Source: Gemmatimonadota bacterium (GTDB lineage: Bacteria; Gemmatimonadota; Gemmatimonadetes; Gemmatimonadales; GWC2-71-9). From it: a DNA stretch of 64,000 nt. The notes beneath the pieces are model-generated. The model saw only the letters and a list, made by a program, of their open reading frames with translations. It did no database searches and had not been told where the DNA came from. Below are positions 50,301 to 59,234 of this stretch, one piece after another. The translations under genes were made by a program, and so were the position numbers. The stretch is taken from assembly GCA_016720805.1 (NCBI GenBank), contig JADKJZ010000015.1:102501-166500 (forward strand). The letters run 5' to 3'. Every line of letters begins with the position of its first letter. Position 1 is the first letter of the stretch.

Positions 50301-50370
50301 CATCCGGGCCGTCGACAAGGGCCGCGATCAGTTCACCGTCACGACACCGGCGCCGCCGGTGAAGCCGTAA
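47308..50370 (+). CDS. Exported S9-family (prolyl oligopeptidase) peptidase
   Basis: 1020 aa. The ATG at 47308 precedes a signal peptide (CLRAFLMLSAVAIPLHAQ). An N-terminal beta-propeller region (~30-720) contains Gly/Ala/Pro-rich inserts (near residues 88-112, 150-170 and 213-238). The C-terminal alpha/beta hydrolase domain has the nucleophile in QGQSWGGYQ (Ser842), the acid in NDQDDAVPW (Asp931) and the base in GDVHNPA (His963), a full triad with S9 spacing. It should degrade peptides in the periplasm, feeding amino-acid uptake. It ends at a strong bidirectional hairpin. Confidence 0.93.
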   Translation: MRSRCLRAFLMLSAVAIPLHAQVQKKALTQADWDRWESIGAPTLSNDGRWAAYTIRPQVGDGRYVVRATTGNTEYTIPLGYIARANNSVPARGAAGGGAPGGGAPAGGSGQLTADGRFAIATTQATKAEVDRIAKAVAALKNAPKPAAMPAGAAPAPAAAAPDTVTPKGALVILDLRTGVQTAIVGARGPRLAKESSNWMIYTPDSVRAPGDSTASNGRGAAGGRGAGGRGATGAAASTGPRRTYGSTITLRNMATGAEEKMAYVASSTFDDSAKVLVYTIASRDSTQDGIFIRNLATGTTTTVMKAPGNYRGFNFDRAQQQFVFTTDAGAEFGKPEPVGTIYYGSIKSGTATALITPAMVPTGLRILATTTASFSRNGTALQFTMSPPAPDTIPADSLNGKARFDLWHWKDPQLQPAQLLSAGRDRSKSYQTIFHLGPAPKAARTVKGRDTMMTLVGDKRLVKLADDTVSGVQLSDDAKVGVATSSVRYDIEKMWGAGGNDIYVVDPVTGIRKQIATQVQTGGQLSPDAKYAYYFDRGNWYAYQLATNTLLNVTAQVKGVRFDQETWSTPDEPAAWGVAGWTKGDKSVLVYDRFDVWELDPTGAKAPVMVTDSVGRREHTAFRLVDLNRDREEDRFIDPSKPLYFRAFSEATKGSGYYRDRLDVKGAPEKIIFGDYAYGQPTKAKAADVYLMTRGTFVEFPNLWVGPSLTQLTQITDMNPWQKEYNWGTAELVSWLSEDGVPLQGILYKPENFDASKKYPLIAYNYEDLSDGLYSYVPPTGRNIINATHYASNGYLVFMPDIHYEEGHPGESARKSIVPGVQMLLARGYVDPKGLGIQGQSWGGYQAAYIVTQTSLFSAAMAGAPVSNMTSAYGGIRWGSGLARAFQYEKGQSRIGKSLWEAQDLYLENSPLFHLQRVTTPLFIMANDQDDAVPWWQGIELFVGLRRLNKEVYLINYNGDVHNPASRANQKDIAMRMQQFFDNKLKGAPAPDWMVKGIRAVDKGRDQFTVTTPAPPVKP

Positions 50371-50394
50371 CCGCGGCGGTACCGCATCCCTATG

Positions 50395-50427
50395 CAACGG
50401 GGCGACGCGTCACGCGTCGCCCCGTTG
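50395..50427. terminator. Bidirectional terminator between convergent genes
   Basis: CAACGGGGCGACGCG and CGCGTCGCCCCGTTG form a perfect 15-bp stem around TCA. It lies between the S9 peptidase stop (+) and the anti-sigma stop (-), so it can serve both. Confidence 0.8.
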
Positions 50428-50451
50428 TGCGTTCCCGTGCAGCGCTCGCTC

Positions 50452-51111
50452 CTAGGCACCGCGCTTCGCGATCAAGGCCACGCGCGATCGGTCCGACACC
50501 ACCACGCCGCCGGGCCTCTCGACCGTCACCACGAACAGTGTCGCCTTCGTGACCCGGATCGCCGGGTCGATCGGCACCAGGGTCTCGGCGGTGCCGGCGG
50601 TCACGTTGAAGACGCCGCCGTCCACCGGATAGCGTTCGTCACCGGAGGCATCGAAGATCCAGAGCTGGTACTGCTCCTTGGTCGGATCGTTGGCGGCGAG
50701 CTGGTGAAAGCGCATCACGCCGGCCTGTGCTGAGTCGCTCCAGACGACGTCACCGTGGGCACTGTCGGCCATCGCGTCGGGGCCACGCGTCCAGGCGACC
50801 TCGCCCCCACTCGGCAGCAGGGCCGCGCGCAGTGCGAGTGGGCTGGGTCCCACCACCGTCGCGGGGGCGGGCGAGCGGCCCACCATCGCCCAGAGCGCGA
50901 TCGCGGCGGCGGCGGCCCAGCCGGTCCAGCTCGGCATGCCGGTCGTTCGGCGGGTCGCGATGTCGACCACCGGCACGAGCTCGGCCTCGCCGCGCGAGAT
51001 CAGCTTCGCCGTGAGGGCACCGGAGAGCGGCACCTCCTCGTCGGCCACGAGCGCGGCCGCAAGTTCGGCTTCGATCCGCTCGTCGTCGGAGGCGTGCGGT
51101 CGGTCGGTCAC
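50452..51111 (-). CDS. RskA-like anti-sigma factor
   Basis: 219 aa. The N-terminal ~60 residues are cytoplasmic and acidic (DERIEAELAAALVADEEVP), one membrane segment WTGWAAAAAIALWAMVG (~61-77) follows, and the C-terminal ~130 residues resemble the anti-sigma-K (RskA) domain with YQLWIFDASGDERYPVDGG and FVVTVERPGGV. It should hold the ECF sigma factor encoded immediately upstream at the membrane. The four-base overlap supports the pairing. Confidence 0.88.
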   Translation of the reverse strand: MTDRPHASDDERIEAELAAALVADEEVPLSGALTAKLISRGEAELVPVVDIATRRTTGMPSWTGWAAAAAIALWAMVGRSPAPATVVGPSPLALRAALLPSGGEVAWTRGPDAMADSAHGDVVWSDSAQAGVMRFHQLAANDPTKEQYQLWIFDASGDERYPVDGGVFNVTAGTAETLVPIDPAIRVTKATLFVVTVERPGGVVVSDRSRVALIAKRGA

Positions 51112-51707
51112 GGAGCACCTCCCTCGTTGGACGGTCCCACACCCATCAATGCCCGGGCCCGAAGCAATCCGCGGCGAACGTGCGACTTCACGGTGCCGAG
51201 GGGGGTGTCGGTCTCGAGTGCGACTTCCTCATGCGTCTTCCCGTCGAGGAGGGTCATCTCCAGCATGCGACGCTGCATCGGCGTCAATTCCGCCAGGACC
51301 CGTCGCGCAGCATCCTCGTGCTCGAGCACGTCGGCGGCCCCGGCGGCTTCGCTGGCGGCATCGAAGTCGTCGGGCATGGCCACCATGACGGGGGCGCGGC
51401 CGCGCCTCCGGGCCCGATCGATCAACCGGCGTCGGGCAATCATCGCGACAAAGCCGCGCGGCGAACACTTGGTGGGATCGTATCGCCCGGCGCTCTTCCA
51501 CAGGTCGATGAAGATCTCTTGCACCGCATCCTCGGCGTCGGATGGATCGTGGTTCCAGCGCTTCGCCAGCGCCTGCACCAGCCCCCCGAAGGTCTGTACG
51601 CAGTCGGCCACCGCCCGCTGGTCGCCACGCGCGATGCGGCCGAACAGGTCGGACGCGTCGACGTTACCCATCATCACGCCGGGAGCGGGGAGCAGTCCAG
51701 TCATCAC
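51108..51707 (-). CDS. ECF RNA polymerase sigma factor
   Basis: 199 aa from a GTG at 51707; an internal ATG near 51674 is an alternative start. Region 2 spans ~20-90 (DAEDAVQEIFIDLWKSAGRYDP, binding core polymerase and the -10) and region 4 spans ~130-185 (LTPMQRRMLEMTLLDGKTHEEVALE, helix-turn-helix for the -35). It directs polymerase to stress or envelope genes when freed from its anti-sigma partner. Sixty bases separate it from the upstream metalloprotease gene. Confidence 0.93.
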   Translation of the reverse strand: MMTGLLPAPGVMMGNVDASDLFGRIARGDQRAVADCVQTFGGLVQALAKRWNHDPSDAEDAVQEIFIDLWKSAGRYDPTKCSPRGFVAMIARRRLIDRARRRGRAPVMVAMPDDFDAASEAAGAADVLEHEDAARRVLAELTPMQRRMLEMTLLDGKTHEEVALETDTPLGTVKSHVRRGLLRARALMGVGPSNEGGAP

Positions 51708-51765
51708 CCCCCGGTTCGCTGAGGGTCGTCCGGTGGATGCAGGCGGCCCGATTCATGGCCGGCCG

Positions 51766-54179
51766 TCATCGCCAAAGGGATCGCCCGGGGGCCCGGAGGG
51801 CAGGAGATGGGGTTGGCAGTTCCCGCCGCTCGCGCCACCGGGTGATGTCGGCGGCGATGCCGGCCCAGTGCGCTCGTGCGGACTCCGACCCCGTGGCCGC
51901 GCGCGCCTTTGCATCGGTCCCCAGCGCGGCCAGCTTCAATTCCACGACATCACGGACTTCCTGGGCGGCGTCTCGATCGGCGGCCAGGGCCAGCAGCCGG
52001 TCGATGACGGCCCGCTGAGTGACCCGGCGCAGCGCGGCGTCGGTTGGCGTGGTCGACGCACCGCGCCAAGTGGCCGCCACGAGGCGGTCGATCATTTCCT
52101 CGAGGGTCAGTTGCCCCGGCTGCCGCACCGAACCGATCACCAGCCGCGCAGCGCGCTCCCGTTGCAGCAGGCCGTCGACCGTGAACTGGGCCAGTGTCCG
52201 CGCGGCGCTCAAGGCATCGAAGCCCGGGCGACTCCGGGTCGCGAAGAGTTCCACCGACTCGGGGTAGCCACCTGGCCGCGGCGCCATCAGGGTCTGGATG
52301 GAATCGGGGATCGCGAGTTCGGACGGTTCGAGGGTGGTGAGCAACTGGGCGAGTGCCGCACGTTGCCGGTCGGCCGCGACCATCCGCGTCGCCTGCTGTC
52401 CATCACCCTTCACGGCGTAGGCGTACTCCATTCCGCCAACGGTCTTCACCAGCGAATTGATCGCGAAACGATGCCAGAAGTAGAGGGGCACGAAGCGTTC
52501 CTGCAGCGTAGCGACCGGTTCGCCGTCGCGAATATTGCGCTCCCGAAGTGCGCGATCCCCCAGCGGCGCACCTCCATCTGGTGCTGCAGGAACTCGCCGG
52601 CGGTGGCTGCGTCGTCCCACAGATTGGTGCGCGGATCGCTCGCCGACTCGGGGCGCGCATCGTTGTCGGAGAGGAAGCGATAGCCCTTGCGCAGGCCGTC
52701 GGCGACGATCGCCCGCAACGAGTCGGCTTCGACCGCCGCAGGCCAGATGCCATACCCCCAACGAATCGCCCAGACGTCATACTCGCCGGGGCCGACGTCG
52801 TAGGCAGCCGAGATGTCGGGACGACCGTTCGCCATGCGGATGCGCGGGGCGGGGTAGTCCATCACCGACCCGCGATTGTACGTCGAGGCGATGTAGTTGT
52901 GTGCGAGGCCCAGCGTGTGCCCGATCTCATGGGCCGTGACCTGACGCACGCGCGCCAGCACGAAGGCGGTGTCGGCCGCGGCAGCGTCGGCGCCGAAGAA
53001 GGCGGCGTAGAGATTGTAGTCGGTGCGCGCGCGGTGCGAGTCCATCCGCGCCATCCCCTTGAGCAGTTCGCCGGTGCGCGGATCGCCGACGGCACCGCCG
53101 ATGCTCCACCCGCGTTCATTGCGATTCTCCCACTGCACCACGTTGTACCGCGCATCCATCGGGTCGGCACCGGCGGGGAGGTACTCGACGCGGAAGCCGC
53201 CGGGCAGTCCGGCCTGCGCAAACGCCTCCTCCCACCACTTGGCACCTTCGAACGTCGCCGTCCGGATCGGCTCCGGAATACCGGGGTCGATGTAATAGAC
53301 CAGCGGGTTCACGATCGGAGAGGCGGGATTGGCGGGATCCTGGCGCTGCAGGCGATGTCGGGCGATCCAGCGCTGCGTGAGATCGCCCTGGATCGGCTCG
53401 AAGTAGTCCTTGAATCCGGTGGCCCCATAGCCAACCCGCGGATCATAGCGCCGCGGGGTGTACCCATCGTCCGGCAGCGCGAGCAGCGTGAGGTGCTGAC
53501 GCAGCGTGAAGGCCCGGCCATCGGGAACGATCGATTCGACGGTCCGACCAGGATTGCCAGTGGTCGCAAAGGTCAACGAGACGTCGATTTCGCTATTGCC
53601 CGGGAAGCCGATCGTGAAGTTGCGATTGACGCCCGAGCGATCCCGCGCGACGGTGTAGCTCCCCTCCTGACTCCGCTGGAGCGTCGAGGCGACGTCCATC
53701 CAGTCGCGATGGACAAAGTCGGTGGCGTCGACCAGCACGCGGTCGCCCTCGGCACCGATGATCGGCAACGCGCCAGAGATGCTCGACGGGAACGCCTCAT
53801 CCACGGTGCGACGATGGAGCGAGTCACCCCGCGAGCGATAGCTCCAGTTCTCGAAGATCACCCGCACCACGGTGCCGGTCGTTTCGAAACGGGTGACAAA
53901 GGTCGGGCCGTTGGCCCCGCGATCCAGCCCGATCGGGTTGGACCCGAGCCCGGTGGCCAGCTCGGCGACGAAGAGTGCCCGAAGGCCACCCTTGGGCAGC
54001 TCGAGGGCGAGGGTCCCCTTCGATTCGTCGAGGTACATGGTGACGAAGCCGGGGAGACGGCTCCACCCGGCGGTCTTGCTGGCGATCGTTGGCAGCGGGG
54101 CAGGGGCAGCGGTCTGCTGGGCCGTCAGCCCGCCGGTCGGGAGGAGCGCGACGAGCAGGGTGGCGGCGGCCGCCGGCAT
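51766..54179 (-). pseudogene. Exported zinc metalloprotease (DUF5117/DUF4953 type), one-base frameshift
   Basis: About 804 aa if repaired. The ATG at 54179 starts a signal peptide (AAATLLVALLPTGGLTAQQ). VTAHEIGHTLGLAHNY gives the zinc site HExGHxLGLxH at residues 417-427, with a Met-turn-like SVMDYPAPRI. The frame breaks near 52542-52544: FGSAIFAT in one frame, then RNIRDGEPVATLQERF in the next. One extra C in the CCC run (plus strand) gives FGERNIRDGEPVA, the family consensus. The C-terminal ~250 residues are intact in the second frame. There is no stop between this frame and the phosphatidyltransferase gene upstream, so the two may form one fused protein. Confidence 0.85.
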
Positions 54180-54782
54180 ACCCCAATAGCGCCGGAGATT
54201 GGCAATGATCACTGGCAGGCCCCGGAACACACAGAAGGTGAGTGCCACCCAGGCCAGCCAGCGGCCACCCTGCAGGAGTGTCGGGGCGTATCCGGCCAGC
54301 GACTGGGAGGCAGGGTAGCCGGCCAGCGCCTGGGCCAGCGTGAGCAGGGTAAAGGTGACGATCTTGCTGATCGAGTACCCGGTTCGCATGAAGGGAGATC
54401 CGACCATGAACTTGCCGAGCTTCGACTTGTGCTGGTCGAAGGGCGCCACTCCCTGGGCGATCCCGATGCTCCGGAAGGCGTCGGTCAGGGTGGTCCGGGC
54501 GATCACCACGAGCGGGATCACCACCGAAATCAGCCCGAGGTCGGCGAACACGGCCCACAGCACCAATTCGTACGTGCGGTCGGCCGCGATGTCGAGGACG
54601 GAGCCAAAGAGGGTGGTTTGGCCGCTCTTCCTGGCCACCATCCCGTCCACCGTGTCCAAGCCGAGCCCCACCAGCAGCAGCCCGACTCCGGCCAGCTGGA
54701 GGGCCGGCGAGCCGAAATAGAGGATCAGGACGTTGGCGAGGAGGAGGGGGAAGCGGGAGAGCGTGATGTAGTTGGCCAGCAA
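54180..54782 (-). CDS. CDP-alcohol phosphatidyltransferase, in-frame with the metalloprotease
   Basis: About 201 residues before the metalloprotease Met. The TTG at 54782 is chosen because GGAG lies six bases upstream and it directly precedes the conserved LANYITLSRFPLLLANV. DTVDGMVARKSGQTTLFG followed by SVLDIAAD fits DGx2ARx8Gx3Dx3D, the catalytic motif of this membrane family (about residues 43-68). Five membrane segments are seen; the sixth expected one may be supplied by the protease's signal-like segment. It would exchange CMP of a CDP-alcohol for another alcohol in phospholipid synthesis. It lacks its own stop codon. Confidence 0.85.
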
Positions 54783-54941
54783 GCAATGCTCCGGTCGAGG
54801 CTGGCAGGAATGGACACCCTGCGGGGCGGTGGAGACAAGGGATGGGGTCGGGATCTGGCGCCCACCCCGCCATTGTGCCATCTTTGGAGGCTGTATAGGC
54901 CATTTCTGGCCAGTGGCGGGGCTTCTTACACGACAGGTCGC

Positions 54942-55613
54942 ATGGCTACTTCTACCGACGACACCTCGACGACGACCCCGGATGCCGTGCCGCACCATGC
55001 GGACGGCTCCTTCCTGACTCCCCAGCGCATCAAGGTGCTCGGCATCGCCGGTGCGGCGGTTCTGGTCGTGGCGCTCGGGATTTGGTTCGCCATCACGGCG
55101 GGCAAGCGCAAGGAAGCCTTCGCCGCGCAGGCGCTCGAGACCGCCCGCATCACGGCCGAGCAGGGGAACCTGCCGGAAGCGGTGGCCCAGTTCGAGAAGG
55201 TCGTCACGACGTACGCGGGTACGTCGGCGGCCTACAGTGCCTCGCTCGGCGTCGCCCAGGCCCGGCTGGTCAGCGGTCAGACCGAGCTGGCGATTGCCTC
55301 GTTGCTCGACTTCCTCAAGACCAATCCGCCGGCGTTGTACGCCTCCCCGGCCAATGGTCTGCTGGGCAGTGGCTACGAGAACACCGGGAAGTACGCCGAG
55401 GCTGCGGCGGCCTATCGCAAGGCGGCCGACGAAGCGACCTCGGATTACCTCAAGGCGTCGGCGCTCCTCGACGCGGGCCGTGCCTTCCGTTTGGCCAGGA
55501 ACAAGGACGAGGCGATGAAGTGCTACCGCGAGATTCTCGACAAGTACGCCGAGACCGCCGCGAAGACCGAGGCCGAAGTTCGGCTGGCGGAGATGACGAT
55601 CGGCCAGGGCTGA
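54942..55613 (+). CDS. YfgM-like tetratricopeptide membrane protein
   Basis: 223 aa. After ~28 hydrophilic residues a membrane segment (VLGIAGAAVLVVALGIWFAI, ~32-51) anchors a periplasmic TPR domain (AQALETARITAEQGNLPEA, YENTGKYAEAAAAYRKAA, and so on). This is the TPR_21/YfgM layout; YfgM links the Sec translocon to periplasmic chaperones in E. coli. It is divergent from the phosphatidyltransferase gene. A TTGTGC...TATAGG pair (54873-54899) upstream may be its promoter, though the spacing is short. Confidence 0.85.
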   Translation: MATSTDDTSTTTPDAVPHHADGSFLTPQRIKVLGIAGAAVLVVALGIWFAITAGKRKEAFAAQALETARITAEQGNLPEAVAQFEKVVTTYAGTSAAYSASLGVAQARLVSGQTELAIASLLDFLKTNPPALYASPANGLLGSGYENTGKYAEAAAAYRKAADEATSDYLKASALLDAGRAFRLARNKDEAMKCYREILDKYAETAAKTEAEVRLAEMTIGQG

Positions 55614-55651
55614 ACCGCAGCGTACAGCGCGGCACGCACCGACGGATACGA

Positions 55652-55678
55652 AACGCGGCGCCCAATGGGCGCCGCGTT
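55652..55678. terminator. Bidirectional terminator between convergent genes
   Basis: AACGCGGCGCCC and GGGCGCCGCGTT form a perfect 12-bp stem around AAT. AA precedes and TT closes the stem, so it can act on both strands. It lies between the YfgM-like gene and the propeller lipoprotein gene. Confidence 0.78.
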
Positions 55679-55701
55679 CTGTTGGAGCATGGTGAACGGG
55701 G

Positions 55702-57009
55702 CTACTTCGGAAAGCGCACCCTGCGGATGGTGAAGGTGCCGATCCCGAGCTCGTCCTCGGTGCGGAAGACGACGCGATCGTCGCCGAAGGCGAGGGGCGC
55801 GGTGCCCGTGATTCCGACGATCCGCCCGAGAATCCGTCCGTCCTTGGCAAAGGCCGTGGCGGCCCAGCCGTCGGTGCCAGGCATCGGGTAGTCCACCACC
55901 CAGAGCGTCCCATTCGGGCTCACCTGCGTCCGGTCGAACAGTGGCAGCGAGTCGGCGTGCTCATTGGCCAGCATGTTCTTGCGCATCTCTGCGGTGTCGG
56001 GGCCGGCCCCTCCGCCACCGATGGCGCGCGTGGATCCGACGCTCATCGTCGATGCCCGACCGCTGCTCGCGCCGGTGAACTGCGCAATCATTTCCGAGGC
56101 ATTGTCGTTCAAGAGCTTCTCGGTCACCGCCTGACGCGCCTGCGCGACCACGAGCACCTGCTGCAGCGTCCCGGTGGTGTCCCGAAACTCCATCCGGAAG
56201 TGGTTCGGGTCAGCCACGACAAACCGGCCACCCCACGCAAAGGCCGTCGGGAATGCCTCGAACGTCTTCATCCGAATCGGCATCCCGACCATCATCATCC
56301 CGCCAGTTCCCTCCACGACGCGCGGTGCCTCCGCCGGCTTCTCCGCTGCTCCGGTTGTGAAGGCGCGCCGCGACACATCGGCCTCGGGGTTGAACAGGAC
56401 CCCCTTGATGCCGGATGGCGTCCCCGCGGCCACATCGGCACCCGAGGTGATGTTGAGCCCATAGAGCAACAGCCTTCCGTGTGCGGCACCGATCAGGACG
56501 TTGCCGCCGTCCGCCATCGCCTTGGCGAGCGGATACTCGGCACCCAATCCACTGGCCGGATCGACCACCGTGAGTCGGGCGTTGGCGTAGTCCTGGACCA
56601 GCAGCGAGTCGCCGCCCCCGGCGACGATGTTCCCGATCGCGCCGAATTCGCCGGGGCCCGCGCCCGGTCGCCCGAACTCCTTGCGGCTCGTGCCGTCGGC
56701 CCCGAAGAGGACGATCACCTGTCGCTGTTGATCACGGCCAACCAGCCGGCCGTCGGCGAGGAAAAGCGTCGGGGCGATCGTCGAGATGTCGGCCGCCGCG
56801 TCGTCGGCCGATCCCTTGATCTCGGCGATGGCGACGCTGTCGAGGGTCAGCTTCGGCGCGCGGCCGAACGGGTCGCCTTCATGGCGGAGGACGGTGACGC
56901 CCGCCGAGTCGGATGTCGTCGGCTCGAGGCTGGTCGTGGCGGTCGCCGACTCCGACGCGCGACCGCAGGCCGTGACCAGCAACAGGGACGGCAGAAGCCA
57001 AAGCTTCAC
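55702..57009 (-). CDS. Beta-propeller lipoprotein (6-bladed type)
   Basis: 435 aa. MKLWLLPSLLLVTACGRAS has a lipobox cysteine at residue 15. GRPGAGPGEFGAIG is the hallmark of 6-bladed beta-propeller proteins common in Gemmatimonadota and Bacteroidetes. LFLADGRLVGRDQQRQVIVLF and LWVVDYPMPGTDGWAATAF are other blades. No enzyme motif is visible. The role is likely binding or sensing on an envelope membrane; unknown. It is divergent from the Ig/LVIVD gene. Confidence 0.85.
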   Translation of the reverse strand: MKLWLLPSLLLVTACGRASESATATTSLEPTTSDSAGVTVLRHEGDPFGRAPKLTLDSVAIAEIKGSADDAAADISTIAPTLFLADGRLVGRDQQRQVIVLFGADGTSRKEFGRPGAGPGEFGAIGNIVAGGGDSLLVQDYANARLTVVDPASGLGAEYPLAKAMADGGNVLIGAAHGRLLLYGLNITSGADVAAGTPSGIKGVLFNPEADVSRRAFTTGAAEKPAEAPRVVEGTGGMMMVGMPIRMKTFEAFPTAFAWGGRFVVADPNHFRMEFRDTTGTLQQVLVVAQARQAVTEKLLNDNASEMIAQFTGASSGRASTMSVGSTRAIGGGGAGPDTAEMRKNMLANEHADSLPLFDRTQVSPNGTLWVVDYPMPGTDGWAATAFAKDGRILGRIVGITGTAPLAFGDDRVVFRTEDELGIGTFTIRRVRFPK

Positions 57010-57130
57010 GAGGCACTCCGGGCATGGTGGTCGATGGAGGGGTGGGGTGGTGGCGAAGGTTGGGCTGCCACCGACTGGATGCCCAATCTAGCGGAACGGA
57101 CGCACCTCTCGCCGCCGGTGGAGATCGCGC

Positions 57131-57136
57131 TATCTT
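57131..57136 (+). promoter_or_regulatory. Candidate -10 box for the Ig/LVIVD gene
   Basis: TATCTT lies 28 bases before the ATG at 57165, in the 155-base divergent gap. No clear -35. The same GCGCTATCTT string precedes tRNA-Gly. Confidence 0.4.
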
Positions 57137-57164
57137 CTTGGCTTCCCCCAGACAGGCTCCGTCC

Positions 57165-59234
57165 ATGCTCGGCTTTCTCCTGCTTGCGGCATTCCAGCAA
57201 GGGCAGACCCCGGCCCCGGCCCAAGGGCTGCCCCCCTCGCCAATTGCCAAGATCGAGATCACCCCGGCCGCTCCGTCGATGACCGCGCGTGACACGATGC
57301 GACTTCGGGCCCGGGCCCTCGACGCGGCCGGACGCGAGGTGCCCAACGTCACCGTGCGCTTCGTGCTCGCCTCTGGCGCACGCTTCGAAGGGAGGGTCGC
57401 CGCCGATGGTCTGGTGAGCTCCGGTGCCACCGGCCGCCTGCCGATCTCGGTGATTGCGTCCGTACCGGGTACGGCGCCGGTTACGGAGCGCATCGAAGTG
57501 CCGATGCTCCCTGGTGCACCAGCGCGGGTGGCGATCGACAAGGCGCCGAACCGCCTGGCCATCGGGCAGCGCGTGGGGCTCACCGCCACGGCCTATTCCA
57601 GGGACAATGACCCGCGGGTCGGCGATCGGATCCGATGGAGCAGCCTCAACCCCGCCGTCGCGCGCGTCAACGAGGCCGGTGTCGTGACGGCAGTCGGCCC
57701 AGGCAAGGCAGTGATCCGCGCGGGAACCGCCCTCGCTCGGGAGGCGGGGAACAATTCGGTGAACACGAACATCGCCACCGCCGATTTCCCGGTCGAGGTG
57801 GTGCGGACGCCGATCGCCAGCTTTACGGTGACCCCGGGAACCGTCGACGCGAAGACCGGTGATGTGCTGCACTTCGGCGTCGACGTGCGCAGCACCGGTG
57901 GCGCGTCCATCACGGGTCTCACCCCGACCTGGTCAATGTCGCCGGGGCAGGGGGCGATCACCACGGACGGAGCATTCGTCGGGTACGAGGCCGGGACCTA
58001 CACGATCGTCGCCAACCTGGGCGAACGGAGTGCCGTCGCCACCGTCCGCCTCACGCCGCGCGACGTGCGTCGGCAGGCGGAGGTGGTCGGCAGGCTCCCG
58101 CGCACGCTCTTCACGACGGAAGAGGTCTGGCTCCACCCGAACGGGAAGAACCTCTATCTCGGCACCGGGAGTGGAGGCGACCGGATGTATGCGATCGACG
58201 TCAGTGCGCCGGGGGCGCCAGTCGTGACCGACTCGCTCGTGTCGAATACCCGTCGCGTCAACGACATCATGACCACGCCGGACGGCAAGTTCATGGTGCA
58301 CACCCGGGAAGGGGCATCGGACCGCAAGAACGGCATCGTGATCGCCTCGCTCGAGGACCCAGCGCACCCGAAAGTGATTTCGGAGTTTACCGACGGTGTC
58401 ACCGCCGGCGTGCACTCGGCGTTCATCTTCCAACAGCCGAAGTACGGCACGCACGTCTACATCACGAACGACGGCACCGGCGCGCTGCACGTGATCGACA
58501 TCAACGACCCGTACCATCCGAAGCAGGTCGCCGAGTATCGCTTTCCGGGGCCGATGGCGGGGAATTCGCTGCACGATCTCGACATCCAGGATGGCCTGGC
58601 CTACCTGTCGAACTGGAACAACGGTCTCGTCATCCTCGATGTCGGCAACGGGATGAAGGGCGGCTCGCCGATGAAGCCCGTGCTGGTGAGCCAGTACAAG
58701 TATGACCTCAACGCGCTGTATCGCGATGTCGAGGCGAGCGGCGGCCCGGGGTTCATCCGTGGGACGCACACGGCATGGCGCCACAAGAACTACGTCTTCA
58801 TCGCGGACGAAGTCTTCCCGGCGAGTCAGGTCGAGGGCGCGAAGGACGCGGCCGCCGGCCGAGCCTATGGCCGCTTGCAGGTGATTGACGTGTCCAACAT
58901 CGAGCAGCCGAAGTCGGTGGCCTGGTACGAGCCGGAGTTTGGCGGCGTGCACAACGTCTGGGTCGCGGGGGACACGCTCTACATGGGCGCCTACAACGCC
59001 GGCTTCCGCACCTTCGACATCTCGGGCGAATTGATGGGCGACCTGCGGGCACAGCAGCGCGAAATGGTCCACGTCAACACGGCCGACATGGAGGGGACCG
59101 CTGGCGGCCGCAACACGGCCATGACGTGGGGTGTGGTGGTGCGCGACGGGCTCGCATACGTGAACGACGACAACAACGGATTGTGGATCATCCGGATGAA
59201 GCCGAAGCAACCACCCACCGTTCTCGTCCCATGA
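57165..59234 (+). CDS. Ig-like (BIG2) plus LVIVD-repeat exported protein
   Basis: 689 aa from ATG at 57165. A short hydrophobic start (LGFLLLAAFQQGQ) may be a weak signal peptide. Three Ig-like domains occupy ~25-300; RVNEAGVVTAVGPGKAVIRAG is the BIG2 pattern. The C-terminal ~390 residues hold LVIVD blades (HVIDINDPYHPKQVAEY, VIDVSNIEQPKSVAWY, FRTFDISGEL). Conserved His-rich strings such as GVHNVWVAGDTLYMGAY resemble the LVIVD protein at 44676. Probably a cell-surface protein. The following lipoprotein gene overlaps its stop by four bases. Confidence 0.88.
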   Translation: MLGFLLLAAFQQGQTPAPAQGLPPSPIAKIEITPAAPSMTARDTMRLRARALDAAGREVPNVTVRFVLASGARFEGRVAADGLVSSGATGRLPISVIASVPGTAPVTERIEVPMLPGAPARVAIDKAPNRLAIGQRVGLTATAYSRDNDPRVGDRIRWSSLNPAVARVNEAGVVTAVGPGKAVIRAGTALAREAGNNSVNTNIATADFPVEVVRTPIASFTVTPGTVDAKTGDVLHFGVDVRSTGGASITGLTPTWSMSPGQGAITTDGAFVGYEAGTYTIVANLGERSAVATVRLTPRDVRRQAEVVGRLPRTLFTTEEVWLHPNGKNLYLGTGSGGDRMYAIDVSAPGAPVVTDSLVSNTRRVNDIMTTPDGKFMVHTREGASDRKNGIVIASLEDPAHPKVISEFTDGVTAGVHSAFIFQQPKYGTHVYITNDGTGALHVIDINDPYHPKQVAEYRFPGPMAGNSLHDLDIQDGLAYLSNWNNGLVILDVGNGMKGGSPMKPVLVSQYKYDLNALYRDVEASGGPGFIRGTHTAWRHKNYVFIADEVFPASQVEGAKDAAAGRAYGRLQVIDVSNIEQPKSVAWYEPEFGGVHNVWVAGDTLYMGAYNAGFRTFDISGELMGDLRAQQREMVHVNTADMEGTAGGRNTAMTWGVVVRDGLAYVNDDNNGLWIIRMKPKQPPTVLVP

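Noticed and set aside
48466..50397. 643-codon antisense frame over the S9 peptidase
   Set aside because: The sense strand has a complete catalytic triad and signal peptide; the antisense product shows no domain.
52548..54941. Long plus-strand frame running ahead of the YfgM-like gene
   Set aside because: It is antisense to the metalloprotease and phosphatidyltransferase; only the part from 54942 has a start, signal anchor and TPR pattern.
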